Shown piece after piece: positions 45,088 to 53,527 of a stretch of 64,000 bases of DNA (position 1 is the stretch's first letter; each line of letters starts with the position of its first letter). Under the pieces are notes generated by a model. It made no database searches and had not been told where the DNA came from. It worked only from the letters and a program-made list of their open reading frames with translations. The position numbers and the translations under genes were made by a program. The stretch spans positions 267,348-331,347 of the forward strand of contig NZ_LN999827.1 of the NCBI RefSeq assembly GCF_001517625.2. The letters are read 5' to 3'. The stretch comes from Clostridium sp. AT4 (GTDB lineage: Bacteria; Bacillota; Clostridia; Lachnospirales; Lachnospiraceae).

Positions 45088-45738
45088 ATGAAAAAACACC
45101 CTTCCTATTTTTTCCCATTCCCAATCTTCCACATCCTCCCCATCCTCCTTCTAACCCCCTTCCTGCTCCTGGCCTCCGCCCGCACCATCTCCCAGGAAAC
45201 CATGGCCGCCAGAATCGCCCCGGACATCCTCCGTTTCCATGTTCTGGCCGAAAGCAACTCTCCAAAAGACCAATCCCTTAAGCTTGGCGTCCGCGATATC
45301 CTTTTAAGCCACATCCAGACACACGCCCCCAAAAACGCCACCAAGCCCCAACTGGCCCACTGGATCCTCCAGCAAAAAAACACCCTCACCCAGACCGCCG
45401 AAAGCTGGCTTACATCCCAGGGCTCCCCAGCCCCTGTATCCCTTACTCTGACCAAAGACTATTTCCCCACAAAAACCTACGGCGAAGCCTCCTTCCCCTG
45501 CGGCGTCTATGATGCCGTCCGGATTACCATAGGAAATGGAAAAGGACGCAACTGGTGGTGCGTCCTCTATCCCAGTCTCTGCCTTACCGATTCTTCCGCA
45601 AAAACTGTTCCCGAATCCTCGAAAAAAGAACTGGCAGAACATATGGCCCCTGATGATTACGAAACCATTTTCAATGAGCCTCCCAAAGTAGAGATCCGTT
45701 TCCGTCTCCTGGAACTTCTCACCCCAAAAAAGGACTGA
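45088..45738 (+). CDS. spoIIR: Stage II sporulation protein R
   Basis: 216 residues. N-terminal signal/anchor (FPFPIFHILPILLLTPFLLLAS), then the family core IAPDILRFHVLAESNSPKDQSLKLGVRDILL and the C-terminal FPCGVYDAVRITIGNGKGRNWWCVLYPSLCL. SpoIIR is secreted from the forespore to trigger SpoIIGA, which activates sigma-E in the mother cell. The codons are unusually rich in C (CCC, TCC, ACC) at the start. The ribosome site AAAGGAG is rather far (~13 bases) from the ATG. The 3' end overlaps the terminator of the convergent ispE operon. Confidence 0.93.
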   Translation: MKKHPSYFFPFPIFHILPILLLTPFLLLASARTISQETMAARIAPDILRFHVLAESNSPKDQSLKLGVRDILLSHIQTHAPKNATKPQLAHWILQQKNTLTQTAESWLTSQGSPAPVSLTLTKDYFPTKTYGEASFPCGVYDAVRITIGNGKGRNWWCVLYPSLCLTDSSAKTVPESSKKELAEHMAPDDYETIFNEPPKVEIRFRLLELLTPKKD

Positions 45739-45757
45739 CCATCTCCCGGTCAGTCCC
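45726..45757 (-). terminator. Terminator of the ispE-gntR operon
   Basis: GGACTGACC (45732-45740) pairs with GGTCAGTCC (45748-45756); TTTTTT follows on the minus strand. The hairpin includes the spoIIR stop codon. Confidence 0.82.
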
Positions 45758-45774
45758 TCCCTGCATACAAAATC

Positions 45775-45978
45775 CTACTTTTTCTGACGATCCAGCATCT
45801 CCCTGAGCGCCTCGTCGCTCTCATCGATCCAGACGTCCTCTTCCTCTTCATTCAGGCCCAGATACTTTGCCAGCGTCCGCTCGTCATCACTGTTGTTCCA
45901 GCGGCTGATGTACCGGTCGATTTCTTCAAACTCGATTTCCCCTGCCAGATAACGCTCCTTAAAATTCTTCTCTTCCAT
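45775..45978 (-). CDS. Small acidic protein of unknown function
   Basis: 67 residues, strongly acidic (about one third Glu/Asp): MEEKNFKERYLAGEIEFEEI, DRYISRWNNSDDERTLAKYLGLNEEEEDVW. AAGG precedes the ATG, and only 3 bases separate it from the end of the GntR gene, so it is the last gene of the ispE operon. The helical, acidic character is all that can be seen. I do not recognise it, although similar short ORFs after regulators occur in Lachnospiraceae. Confidence 0.7.
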   Translation of the reverse strand: MEEKNFKERYLAGEIEFEEIDRYISRWNNSDDERTLAKYLGLNEEEEDVWIDESDEALREMLDRQKK

Positions 45979-45981
45979 ATT

Positions 45982-46689
45982 TTACCTTCTCCCGCGGACA
46001 GGAAGAACATTTTCCTCCTGCTCCTTAATATTTTTCGAAACAGTAATCTCCTGATTATCAATATGCTCTCTGGCAGCCATCCTGGCCTCAGCCAGATTTC
46101 TCACCTTTAAGGCGCTTAAAATATGCTCATGCTCCACCATCAGCACCTGGCGCTTATCTGCATCCTTTATATATTCCAGACGGTAGCGGTACATCTGCTC
46201 TCTCAGGTTATTTAACATCTGCACCAGCTTTTCATTTCCCGTACTCTGGTAGATCACATCATGAAATGCTTCATCACTCTCTGCCATCTCCATAGGACTT
46301 CCGCTGCGGATCGCCCTGCAGAAATTCTCCTGGCACTGCTCCAGCCTGCGCAGATCCTCCGCTTCCATACGCTCGCAGGCCAGTTCAATCGCCAGCTCCT
46401 CCAGAGAACGGCGCACCTCCAGTACATCCCTCAGACTTTTTTCCGAGATTTTAGCCACTTCCGCTCCCTTTCGCGGGATCATAAGCACTAGTCCCTCAAG
46501 CTCCAGCTTCCGGATGGCTTCACGGATCGGAGTACGGCTCACCCCCAGCTTCTCAGCCAGCTGGATCTCCATAAGCCTCTCTCCCGGAGCCAGTTCCCCC
46601 TTTAAGATCGCCTGGCGCAGCGTATTAAACACCACGTCCCGAAGCGGAAGATACTCGTTCATATTTACCTTAAAATTATTGTCCATCAT
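45982..46689 (-). CDS. GntR-family regulator, FadR/FCD subgroup
   Basis: 235 residues. The N-terminal winged helix is YLPLRDVVFNTLRQAILKGELAPGERLMEIQLAEKLGVSRTPIREAIRKLELEGLVLMIPRKGAEVA. The C-terminal FCD helical domain has the metal-ligand pattern Asp (DEAFHDVIY), His in FHDVIY and the later HEHILSALKVRN and AREHI. Eighteen bases separate it from ispE. FCD regulators bind small carboxylates. A TTGTATACAT site upstream of ispE (47679) fits the family operator and suggests autoregulation. The effector is unknown. Confidence 0.9.
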   Translation of the reverse strand: MMDNNFKVNMNEYLPLRDVVFNTLRQAILKGELAPGERLMEIQLAEKLGVSRTPIREAIRKLELEGLVLMIPRKGAEVAKISEKSLRDVLEVRRSLEELAIELACERMEAEDLRRLEQCQENFCRAIRSGSPMEMAESDEAFHDVIYQSTGNEKLVQMLNNLREQMYRYRLEYIKDADKRQVLMVEHEHILSALKVRNLAEARMAAREHIDNQEITVSKNIKEQEENVLPVRGRR

Positions 46690-46707
46690 AATACTCTCCC
46701 CTGTGTT

Positions 46708-47619
46708 TTACCGCAGTCTGCCGGCTGCGCCTTGATTCATGTTATAAAAATTGGTAAGGTAAACCTGCTTTGCCAGATCTATCCCTTCCCCATACCGAAG
46801 CGCCTCGTATGCCTTTCTGGCTGAAGACGGATTGGAAAACAGACCGAATACAGTAGGCCCGCTTCCGCTCATCATAGCATTGATGGCCCCATATTCCTTC
46901 ATCAGTTCCTCAATCTGTCCGATCACCGGATAGCGGCCCGCCGTTACCAGTTCAAGAACATTTCCAAACCTTCCTGCCACCTCATAGAGATCCCTTTTTC
47001 GGATTGCCTCCACCATTCCGTCAATATCAGGATGATCCTCAGGCCTCAGCGTCCTGGCATCCAGCATTTCATATACGGTTTTTGTGGAAACGCTGATCCC
47101 CGGCTTTGCGATCAGCACCTGGCACTGAGGCATGGATGGCAGACGGGTAAGTTTTTCACCGATTCCTTCCGAAAGGGCCGTTCCCCTCATGATGCAGTAA
47201 GGTATATCTGCTCCCAGCTTCACCCCCCGCTCCATCAGCTGTGAGGTTGTAAGCCCCAGTCCAAACATCCGGTTTACGCCGTAAAGCACGGATGCAGCAT
47301 CAGTACTTCCTCCTGCCATCCCCGCTGATACAGGGATAAACTTTCTTAAGCGGATCGAAAGTCCTTCCTCAATACCAAATTCATCAAACAGCAGAGCCGC
47401 GGCCCGGTAAGCCAGATTCTGCTCATTGGACGGCAGATAAAAAAGATTAGTTTCCAAACGGATTCCCGGCTCCGCTGTCCGGTACAGGTCAATCCTGTCA
47501 TGGAGGCCCACTGTCTGCATGATCATGCGCACCTCATGGTATCCGTCCGGCTTTCTGCCCAGCACATCCAGAGCCAGATTGATCTTTCCGAATGCTTTTA
47601 AGCGTAAATGCGAAATCAT
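46708..47619 (-). CDS. ispE: 4-diphosphocytidyl-2-C-methyl-D-erythritol kinase
   Basis: 303 residues, GHMP kinase. N-terminal AFGKINLALDVLGRKPDGYHEVRMIMQTVGLHD (catalytic Lys/His region), ATP loop PVSAGMAGGSTDAASVL, and C-terminal AINAMMSGSGPTVFGLFSN. It phosphorylates CDP-ME in the non-mevalonate isoprenoid pathway. First gene of ispE-gntR-small ORF, with GGGGAG before the ATG. Confidence 0.96.
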   Translation of the reverse strand: MISHLRLKAFGKINLALDVLGRKPDGYHEVRMIMQTVGLHDRIDLYRTAEPGIRLETNLFYLPSNEQNLAYRAAALLFDEFGIEEGLSIRLRKFIPVSAGMAGGSTDAASVLYGVNRMFGLGLTTSQLMERGVKLGADIPYCIMRGTALSEGIGEKLTRLPSMPQCQVLIAKPGISVSTKTVYEMLDARTLRPEDHPDIDGMVEAIRKRDLYEVAGRFGNVLELVTAGRYPVIGQIEELMKEYGAINAMMSGSGPTVFGLFSNPSSARKAYEALRYGEGIDLAKQVYLTNFYNMNQGAAGRLR

Positions 47620-47678
47620 TCTCCCCGCTCCCCTTTTTCTCTTTCTCGTTTATATGTCTGTTTTTATAATACATAACA

Positions 47679-47688
47679 TTGTATACAT
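47679..47688. promoter_or_regulatory. Candidate GntR (FCD) operator upstream of ispE
   Basis: TTGTATACAT resembles the TNGTNNNACNA operator of FadR-type GntR proteins. It lies about 60 bases ahead of ispE, in the promoter region of the operon that encodes such a regulator. Confidence 0.45.
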
Positions 47689-47739
47689 GAAAATGCAAGG
47701 ATTTTCAATATAAAAAATAAACAAAAAGTAATACTTACG

Positions 47740-47771
47740 AAAAAAGAGACGCCCATTTTCCAGACGTCTCC
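47740..47771 (-). terminator. Terminator of the GntR/UTRA gene
   Basis: GAGACG (47746-47751) pairs with CGTCTC (47765-47770); T-rich continuation on the minus strand from the plus-strand A run at 47740-47745. Confidence 0.65.
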
Positions 47772-47776
47772 CATTT

Positions 47777-48544
47777 TTAATACTGTATATTCTTCTGCCG
47801 TATCAGATTAAACTGTATAATCCCTGTATTAAAATACTCATTTGCATATACAAGCGGCCTGTCCCGATCACTGTAATTTAATGTTTTAAGATACAGATAA
47901 GGTCTGGAACCCAGCTCCTTGACGGAAACGTATCCTTTCAGGCCCGGAATATCCGCCGGGTCTGCCGTATCGATCTCCACCTTGTCCCACTGGGCCTTTT
48001 CCCCGGAAAGGTCATAAATGTATCTGTAAATGGAATCCTCATAATGTGAAAACATCTCAAAGGATTCCTCTCCCCCGATCAGATCCATGCTAAAATAATC
48101 ACGGCAGTAGGCGCAGATCTGATCATCTGCCAGAAACAGCTTTTCAGCAACAACGAGCTGTTCATCTGGCTGCATCTGTAAAAGAGAGCAGATTTCTTCC
48201 TCTCTTTTTATTTTCCGGATCTTCAAAAGACGGACTGAAGGCGTATATCCGCTTTTTTGGATCATCTGCGTAAGCTCCATACAGGGGCTGAAGGTAACCT
48301 TGATATCCAGAGAATCCACATTTACAAAGGTTCCCCGCCCCTGACGCCTGAAAATGATTCCCTCTGAGGCCAGGTCATTTAAGGCCTGGCGGATGGTGAT
48401 CCGGCTTACGCCCAGCATTTCTGCCAAAGCCTCCTCTCTTGGAAGCTTATTGTCCCTTTTCAGATCCATTTCTTCTATATATTGAAGGATTGCCTCCTTC
48501 GCCTGCCCTGACAATGGTTTTATGCGTAATTTCTGAGTCGCCAA
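47777..48544 (-). CDS. GntR-family regulator, HutC/UTRA subgroup
   Basis: 255 residues. Winged helix ILQYIEEMDLKRDNKLPREEALAEMLGVSRITIRQALNDLASEGIIFRRQGRGTFV, then a UTRA ligand-binding domain (PSVRLLKIRKIKREEEICSLLQMQPDEQLVVAEKLFLADDQICAYCRDYF...PLVYANEYFNTGIIQFNLIRQ). It lies downstream of the purine permease and deaminase genes on the same strand, and probably represses them. The palindrome at 50466 is a good candidate for its site. Confidence 0.9.
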   Translation of the reverse strand: MATQKLRIKPLSGQAKEAILQYIEEMDLKRDNKLPREEALAEMLGVSRITIRQALNDLASEGIIFRRQGRGTFVNVDSLDIKVTFSPCMELTQMIQKSGYTPSVRLLKIRKIKREEEICSLLQMQPDEQLVVAEKLFLADDQICAYCRDYFSMDLIGGEESFEMFSHYEDSIYRYIYDLSGEKAQWDKVEIDTADPADIPGLKGYVSVKELGSRPYLYLKTLNYSDRDRPLVYANEYFNTGIIQFNLIRQKNIQY

Positions 48545-48640
48545 GGTGATTCCTCTCTTTCCTGTTTCCGATGTGCTTAAACATACATTCTAACTAAGAT
48601 GATAGAAGAATCACTTTTTTTTGTCAAGAAATACAGTATA

Positions 48641-49939
48641 TCATTTACGAAAGGCTTTTTTTCCATTGAGAAGCAGATTTAAAAGAATCGCACTGATGCT
48701 TACCATAAATAAGCCGTTGCTGAGGATCATCTGAAGTGTTCCGGGAATATTTACAAACGCATCGGATGCGAATGCTGCACCTACGCCGATGGCAATACTG
48801 GTTCCCACGATTTTAAAATTATTATCCTTTGAGAAATCCAGTCTGGAAAGCATGGAAATTCCCGATGAAGTGATCACTCCGAACAAGGCCAGGGTAGCTC
48901 CTCCCAGCACACACTTGGGAACCGCTGTAAATACCGCAGAAATCTTTGGGAAAATTCCTGCCAGTATGATCATGATCCCTGCGGTCGTTATGACCGAACG
49001 GCTCTTTATCTTTGTTAAACCGATCAAACTCACATTTTCATTAAACATGGTAGATGGGACGGAATTAAATGCTCCTGTGATCATCTGAGCTACTGCCTGC
49101 CCGCGGATCCCCCGCTCCTTAATCTCATTTTCTGTTTCCACATCTGCAATTTCATCCATCACGGAAAATACGCCGATGCACTGGATCATATTGATAATGC
49201 AGAAAATCGTCATAAGGAAAATAGGCCACAGCTTAAATTCCGGCACTCCGTAAGCAAAAGGCTGAACCGGCTGGAATATCTCTGCCTGCGCAATGGAAGC
49301 AATATCCACCATATGTAAAAAACATCCTGCAGCCGTTCCTGCGGTAATACCAAGAAGCAATGACATACTTTTCCAGATGCCTTTTCCATACTTTTCCACC
49401 ATCAGTATAAATATAAGCACTGCCAGACCCAGGATGAGATTTTCGACGGAGCCAAAGCCTGCGTTTCCCTCTCCCCCCGCCAGATCCCTCAGCGCGGTAG
49501 GCGCCAAAGTAATTCCAATCAGTGTTACAAAGGTTCCCACAACTACCTGCGGGAAAAGCTTTAAAATCTTATCCATGAAAAAGGATAAAAGAAAAATCAC
49601 CGCACCGGAGGCAATTACTGAACCAAACAAAGCCGCCATCCCATATTCCTTACCGATCAGGATCATGGGACTTAAGGGTGCAAAGGACGACCCCAGAACA
49701 ATCGGGTATCTGGATCCTGCCAGCTTTCCGATCCCCAGCACCTGGATCAGGATTGCAATGCCGCTTGTAAAGAAATTGGCTGAGACAAGAAAGGCTGTTT
49801 CCTTTTCATCCAATCCCAAAGCTCCTGCCAGTATCAGCGGAACTGCAATGGTTCCAGGGCACATGGTAAGCACATGCTGAAACCCCACTAACAGCATCCT
49901 GCCCCATCCCACTTTTTCGTCAAAACTCTCCTTTTTCAT
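48641..49939 (-). CDS. NCS2-family purine/xanthine permease
   Basis: 432 residues from the ATG at 49939, a few bases after AAGGAGTGGGT (a GTG two codons upstream lies inside the ribosome site). About twelve to fourteen helices. NCS2 motifs: GFQHVLTMCPGTIAVPLILAGALG at helix 1, SSFAPLSPMILIG at helix 3, and the signature GAFNSVPSTMFNENVSLIGLTKIKSR with the conserved Asn-Glu region; xanthine/urate transporters usually have a similar QNNGV-like motif here. It starts 19 bases after the deaminase gene, which supports a purine substrate. Confidence 0.88.
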   Translation of the reverse strand: MKKESFDEKVGWGRMLLVGFQHVLTMCPGTIAVPLILAGALGLDEKETAFLVSANFFTSGIAILIQVLGIGKLAGSRYPIVLGSSFAPLSPMILIGKEYGMAALFGSVIASGAVIFLLSFFMDKILKLFPQVVVGTFVTLIGITLAPTALRDLAGGEGNAGFGSVENLILGLAVLIFILMVEKYGKGIWKSMSLLLGITAGTAAGCFLHMVDIASIAQAEIFQPVQPFAYGVPEFKLWPIFLMTIFCIINMIQCIGVFSVMDEIADVETENEIKERGIRGQAVAQMITGAFNSVPSTMFNENVSLIGLTKIKSRSVITTAGIMIILAGIFPKISAVFTAVPKCVLGGATLALFGVITSSGISMLSRLDFSKDNNFKIVGTSIAIGVGAAFASDAFVNIPGTLQMILSNGLFMVSISAILLNLLLNGKKAFRK

Positions 49940-49958
49940 ACCCACTCCTTACTGAATA

Positions 49959-50438
49959 CTAATTCCAGTATCCCTCATGTACCTTTGCCGCTTCTACCTC
50001 TACTGCCTCTACCGGTCCGATGACCTTTATATCCTTCTGTCCTCTGGCGAACACCTCGCGGCACGGAAGATCAAAGGTGGGATTCTGTTCATTGCTTCCC
50101 GTAAGCTCCAACAGCCTTCTTTCTGTCATGCCGTAAACAACCCTTCCGATATTAGCCCAGTAAATCGCTCCCGCACACATCGCACAGGGCTCCGCAGTGG
50201 TATATAAGGTACAGTCCCATAAAAACTCTCTGGAATACTCATGGGAAGCCCTGGCTGCAAGGGTTGCCTCTGCATGGCCGGTGCAGATTTTTTCTGTAAT
50301 CTCAATATTCCCCTGCTCCATGATGATTTCCCCATCCTTGTTTACCAGCAGCGCTCCAAAGGGAGTATTACCGGCCGCTCTTGCCTCCTTTGAAATCTCG
50401 ATCGCTCTCCTTAAATAAAATTCATGGCTCTGATACAT
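49959..50438 (-). CDS. Nucleobase deaminase of the cytidine-deaminase fold (guanine deaminase-like)
   Basis: 159 residues. Zn site: TGHAEATLAARAS (His and catalytic Glu) and PCAMCAGAIYWANIGRVVYG (two Cys). Length and C-terminal FDLPCREVFARGQKDIKVIGPV resemble bacterial guanine deaminase GuaD rather than TadA, which has a different start and end. It would convert guanine to xanthine, or act on a related base brought in by the NCS2 permease encoded just downstream. First gene of the operon, with GGAGAGGGA before the ATG. Confidence 0.82.
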   Translation of the reverse strand: MYQSHEFYLRRAIEISKEARAAGNTPFGALLVNKDGEIIMEQGNIEITEKICTGHAEATLAARASHEYSREFLWDCTLYTTAEPCAMCAGAIYWANIGRVVYGMTERRLLELTGSNEQNPTFDLPCREVFARGQKDIKVIGPVEAVEVEAAKVHEGYWN

Positions 50439-50465
50439 CGTTCCCTCTCCTTTTCAAAGTATTAA

Positions 50466-50521
50466 GTAATAGGTATTACCTTTTGTGTTTTTACTATAGC
50501 ACACAATCATTTTTTTGTAAA
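50466..50521 (-). promoter_or_regulatory. Promoter and 14-bp palindromic operator of the purine operon
   Basis: The minus-strand promoter is TTTACA (50516-50521), 17 bp, TATAGT (50493-50498). The perfect palindrome GTAATAGGTATTAC (50466-50479) lies just past the expected start site, where a bound repressor would block transcription. HutC-type GntR proteins bind such AT-rich palindromes. Confidence 0.65.
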
Positions 50522-50532
50522 GAGTTCACAGC

Positions 50533-50567
50533 AAAAAAAAGCTGTCGGATCATTTTCCGACAGCTTT
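50533..50567 (-). terminator. Terminator of the YesL-family gene
   Basis: AAAGCTGTCGGA and TCCGACAGCTTT form a strong stem; on the minus strand it is followed by a run of eight T. Confidence 0.85.
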
Positions 50568-50580
50568 CACAACATGTGAA

Positions 50581-51315
50581 TCAATTTCCTTTTAAATTGT
50601 TAATGGCTTCTTCTACTTCTTTATTATCGTCATCCATAAGAGGAACCATGTCTGTTTCCTTATGCTCCTCTTTCTTTGGCATATATTTCTGGAAGATTGC
50701 CGTAAAGAAATAGGAATTGATAAAGGCAATCAGGGGAAATCCAAACAGAATTAACAGCATGGCTACCTGAGGCAGGAAAAACACACCGAAATAAGCAGCC
50801 GCAGCTGTAAGCACATCCAAAGCAATGATACCAATGGTCTGAAGCAGATGGCGCACGGACATGAAGAAGGCATTAAACAGCGTCCGCTTCACCGGATTAT
50901 AAAACCGGGACTGAAGGGCAAACACATAGGTGCTGATAAAGATATACAGCATCAGAAAGCCTCCGAATACAGCCGTCATCAAAAGCTTGGGAACACCTGT
51001 AAGACTGTTCATCTGGCCTGTAAGAAAGAACCAGAAGTCAAATGCCAAAAGCGCGCCTGCAGCCAGCAGGATCACCCATATAATCGTGGACTGCACAAAA
51101 TTCTCCTTAAAGGAATGGAAAAAGTTTTTGATCGTACCGTCATTTTCATCCCGGACCAGTTTCAAAGTCACATAGTACACAGCCGTTGTAGCAGCTCCCG
51201 CAGTGACAATTGGAATGGAACACACAATCCACAGAATGTTCAAAAGAATCAAATCTCCCAGCTTTCCGATAAAGCGCCAGACGGGATTGTCATAATTAAA
51301 CAGGCCTTGAAGCAT
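50581..51315 (-). CDS. YesL-family membrane protein (DUF624)
   Basis: 244 residues, about five to six helices. DUF624 pattern: N-terminal NYDNPVWRFIGKLGDLILLNILWIVCSIPIVTAGAATTAVYYV, later FFHSFKENFVQSTIIWVILLA. A charged C-terminal tail follows (KYMPKKEEHKETDMVPLMDDDNKEVEEAINNL). The family is often linked to sugar ABC transporters, but no such neighbour exists here. Its function is unproven. Divergent from the gene at 51489. Confidence 0.85.
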   Translation of the reverse strand: MLQGLFNYDNPVWRFIGKLGDLILLNILWIVCSIPIVTAGAATTAVYYVTLKLVRDENDGTIKNFFHSFKENFVQSTIIWVILLAAGALLAFDFWFFLTGQMNSLTGVPKLLMTAVFGGFLMLYIFISTYVFALQSRFYNPVKRTLFNAFFMSVRHLLQTIGIIALDVLTAAAAYFGVFFLPQVAMLLILFGFPLIAFINSYFFTAIFQKYMPKKEEHKETDMVPLMDDDNKEVEEAINNLKGN

Positions 51316-51488
51316 AATATACCCTCTTCTTTCTTAAAATAAAAATATCACAGAATATTGTACCATATCAGCCCCAAATGCGCAAACTCAAAATAGTTGC
51401 AGGAGGATGTGAAATAGCCTATAATAAATGGTATCATCAGCAACAGCCTGCTGACAGTAAAAATCTGCAAACGGAGGAAGCGACACGA

Positions 51489-52172
51489 ATGACTTTACGG
51501 CAAGAAGCTCAGGAAGAAAAAGAAAAACTCAAACATATGTCCTGGAAGGACAGGATCTGGTATATCTGGGAATACTACAAATTCCATATGCTGTTAGCAT
51601 TCATTGCTATGGTAATCCTCTGGGTGATCGGCACCTCTTTGTACCGGCAGTCATTTACCACCCGGCTTTCCATGGCGGTTATCAATGACCGTTCCGGCGG
51701 AAATTCCAGTACCGAGCCTTTGATGGCAGGACTGAGGGAAGCCCTGGACTGTGGGAAAAAGGATATTATCGAGATCAATGAAGGCCTGTTTCTGGATACA
51801 AATGAGGAAACCATGTCCCAGTATTCATATGCCAGCATGGCAAAAATCGCCGCTCTTGTATCCGGAGGAATGCTGGATATTATGATCGCTGATGAGGCTA
51901 CCATCCGCCATTACGAAACTCTGGATGCTTACCTGGATCTTAGTGAGCTTTTGCCGAAGGAGCTTTGCAGCCAGCTGGAGGATCAGTTTCTCTATACGAC
52001 AACCACAGACGGTGAAAAAATCCCCGCTGCCGTTTCTCTGGAAAAATCCTCTTTAAAGGATGATACGGGTATTATCATGGAGCCGCCCTATCTGGCTGTG
52101 ATCTCTAACACTCAGCATAAAGAAGATATCCTTGGGGCCATTTCCTATCTGTTCCGTTCCCTTGAGCCGTAA
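51489..52172 (+). CDS. Membrane-anchored protein of unknown function with extracellular binding-like domain
   Basis: 227 residues from the ATG preceded by GGAGG; longer in-frame starts lack a site. Cytoplasmic basic/acidic start with WKDRIWYIWEYYKFHMLLAFIAMVILWVIG, in which a single membrane helix follows an amphipathic stretch, then an exterior domain (SMAVINDRSGGNSSTEPLMAGLREAL..., DIMIADEATIRHYETLDAYLDLSELLPKEL). The latter resembles part of a solute-binding-like fold seen in many Lachnospiraceae membrane proteins, but no named family is assigned. Its last 68 bases overlap the convergent GNAT gene. Confidence 0.75.
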   Translation: MTLRQEAQEEKEKLKHMSWKDRIWYIWEYYKFHMLLAFIAMVILWVIGTSLYRQSFTTRLSMAVINDRSGGNSSTEPLMAGLREALDCGKKDIIEINEGLFLDTNEETMSQYSYASMAKIAALVSGGMLDIMIADEATIRHYETLDAYLDLSELLPKELCSQLEDQFLYTTTTDGEKIPAAVSLEKSSLKDDTGIIMEPPYLAVISNTQHKEDILGAISYLFRSLEP

Positions 52173-52890
52173 CATCCCTATGGCTTAATTTTCTTTCTTC
52201 AACCACTCTCATACCCAGGCATTCCGCCACTGCGCGGGAGGCCTGGTTTTTTTCATGGATCACCGCCAGAAGTTCTGCTGACAGTACCTCATGGGCGTAC
52301 TCTGCAATGGCTGTCACTGCCTCCCTTGCATATCCCAATTTCCGGTAAGGCTCAAAAATATGATATCCCAGCTCCAGCCACTGGCTTTTTTCGGGAAGTT
52401 TCCTCAAAGCATACTGCTCAAATATTTCCGCCCCCGGCGATGATACTCCTGCCATCCCCACAAGCTCATTTGTTTCCCTGCGCACAAGCGCCCAGGTACC
52501 GTATTCATAAAAAGCATACTGACTGCGGATATACTGCTCCATAGTCTCTTCCGACCGGAAAACCGCCTCTTCCCCGGCGTATTCCTCCTCAGGGATCTGC
52601 TTAACATCCCCTTTTACAAACTCCCGTATCATCAGCCGTTCAGTGAGATCGATCATCCAGGGAAGACCCAGATGACGCCGAAGGATCAGCTCCTCCAACT
52701 CTTCTGTATCATACTCCCAGCCAGGAACCACATAGGGGATCCCTCTCAGACTCCAATCGCCCTGCACAGCATTCTCTACACCCAAAACAGCCCTTCCGGC
52801 AGCTTTCGCCGCCAGAAGGGCCTGTGGTTCATCTGATATCAGAAGCCTGTGATCCGTTCCATCAATACGGATCCTGCGCTCCTTTGTCAT
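52105..52890 (-). CDS. GNAT-family N-acetyltransferase
   Basis: 261 residues from the ATG at 52890, preceded by GGAGAAG. The first ~80 residues form a separate N-terminal part (RIDGTDHRLLISDEPQALLAAKAAGRAVLGVE), and the GNAT_3/RimJ-like domain follows: RLMIREFVKGDVKQI, LVGMAGVSSPGAEI, LELGYHIFEPYRKLGYAREAVTAIAEYAHE (acetyl-CoA loop Y-R-x-x-G-Y-A), and AVIHEKNQASRAVAECLGMRVVEE. The substrate is unknown. It begins one base after the cyclophilin stop, so it is co-transcribed, and overlaps the convergent 51489 gene by 68 bases. Confidence 0.85.
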   Translation of the reverse strand: MTKERRIRIDGTDHRLLISDEPQALLAAKAAGRAVLGVENAVQGDWSLRGIPYVVPGWEYDTEELEELILRRHLGLPWMIDLTERLMIREFVKGDVKQIPEEEYAGEEAVFRSEETMEQYIRSQYAFYEYGTWALVRRETNELVGMAGVSSPGAEIFEQYALRKLPEKSQWLELGYHIFEPYRKLGYAREAVTAIAEYAHEVLSAELLAVIHEKNQASRAVAECLGMRVVEERKLSHRDVTAQGNGTDRKWPQGYLLYAEC

Positions 52891-52891
52891 C

Positions 52892-53410
52892 TCAGCACTT
52901 CTCCGGTTCCGGATATGTCTCTCCAAATGTATCAACTGTCATGGACTTGATCTTCTGCTCGCTTAACGGGCGGTCGCTGTAATCGGTGCGCTCATCTGCA
53001 ATCCGGTTTACGACCTCCATGCCCTCTGTGATCTTTCCAAATGCCGCATATGCGCCGTCCAGATGAGGAGATGTTTTATGCATGATAAAGAACTGAGAGC
53101 CTGCAGAATCAGGATGCATTGCCCTTGCCATGGACAGAACGCCCTCTGTATGCTTTAAGTCATTTTTAAAGCCGTTCTGGGAAAACTCACCCTTAATGCA
53201 GTAGCCGGGGCCGCCCATGCCTGTTCCCTGAGGGCAGCCGCCCTGGATCATAAATCCGCTGATCACGCGGTGAAAGATCAGTCCGTCATAGTATCCTTTC
53301 GATACAAGGCTGATAAAATTATTAACTGTGTTGGGAGCAATCTCAGGATATAACTCTGCCTTCATCACATCGCCATTTTCCATGGTAATAGTAATAACTG
53401 GATTTGCCAT
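52892..53410 (-). CDS. Cyclophilin-type peptidyl-prolyl cis-trans isomerase
   Basis: 172 residues from the ATG at 53410, nine bases after AAGGAG. Core motifs: YYDGLIFHRVISGFMIQGGCPQGTGMGGPGYCIKGEF (catalytic Arg in FHRV), GVLSMARAMHPDSAGSQFFIMHKTSPHLDGAYAAFGKITEGMEVV. There is no signal peptide, so it is a cytoplasmic folding catalyst. It is followed immediately by the GNAT gene. Confidence 0.95.
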   Translation of the reverse strand: MANPVITITMENGDVMKAELYPEIAPNTVNNFISLVSKGYYDGLIFHRVISGFMIQGGCPQGTGMGGPGYCIKGEFSQNGFKNDLKHTEGVLSMARAMHPDSAGSQFFIMHKTSPHLDGAYAAFGKITEGMEVVNRIADERTDYSDRPLSEQKIKSMTVDTFGETYPEPEKC

Positions 53411-53480
53411 TCTCATAATCTCCTTTTCATTTAATCTTATTCCACTATACCAAATCACAGGGAATTTGTCCAGCAAAAGG

Positions 53481-53514
53481 AAGGCCGCCCGGCGTCTTCT
53501 CCGGACGGCCTTCC
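53481..53514 (-). terminator. Terminator of hsp20
   Basis: AAGGCCGCCCGG (53481-53492) pairs with CCGGACGGCCTT (53501-53512), one mismatch; the minus strand continues into CCTTTTG. Confidence 0.65.
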
Positions 53515-53527
53515 CACTAGAAAACCA

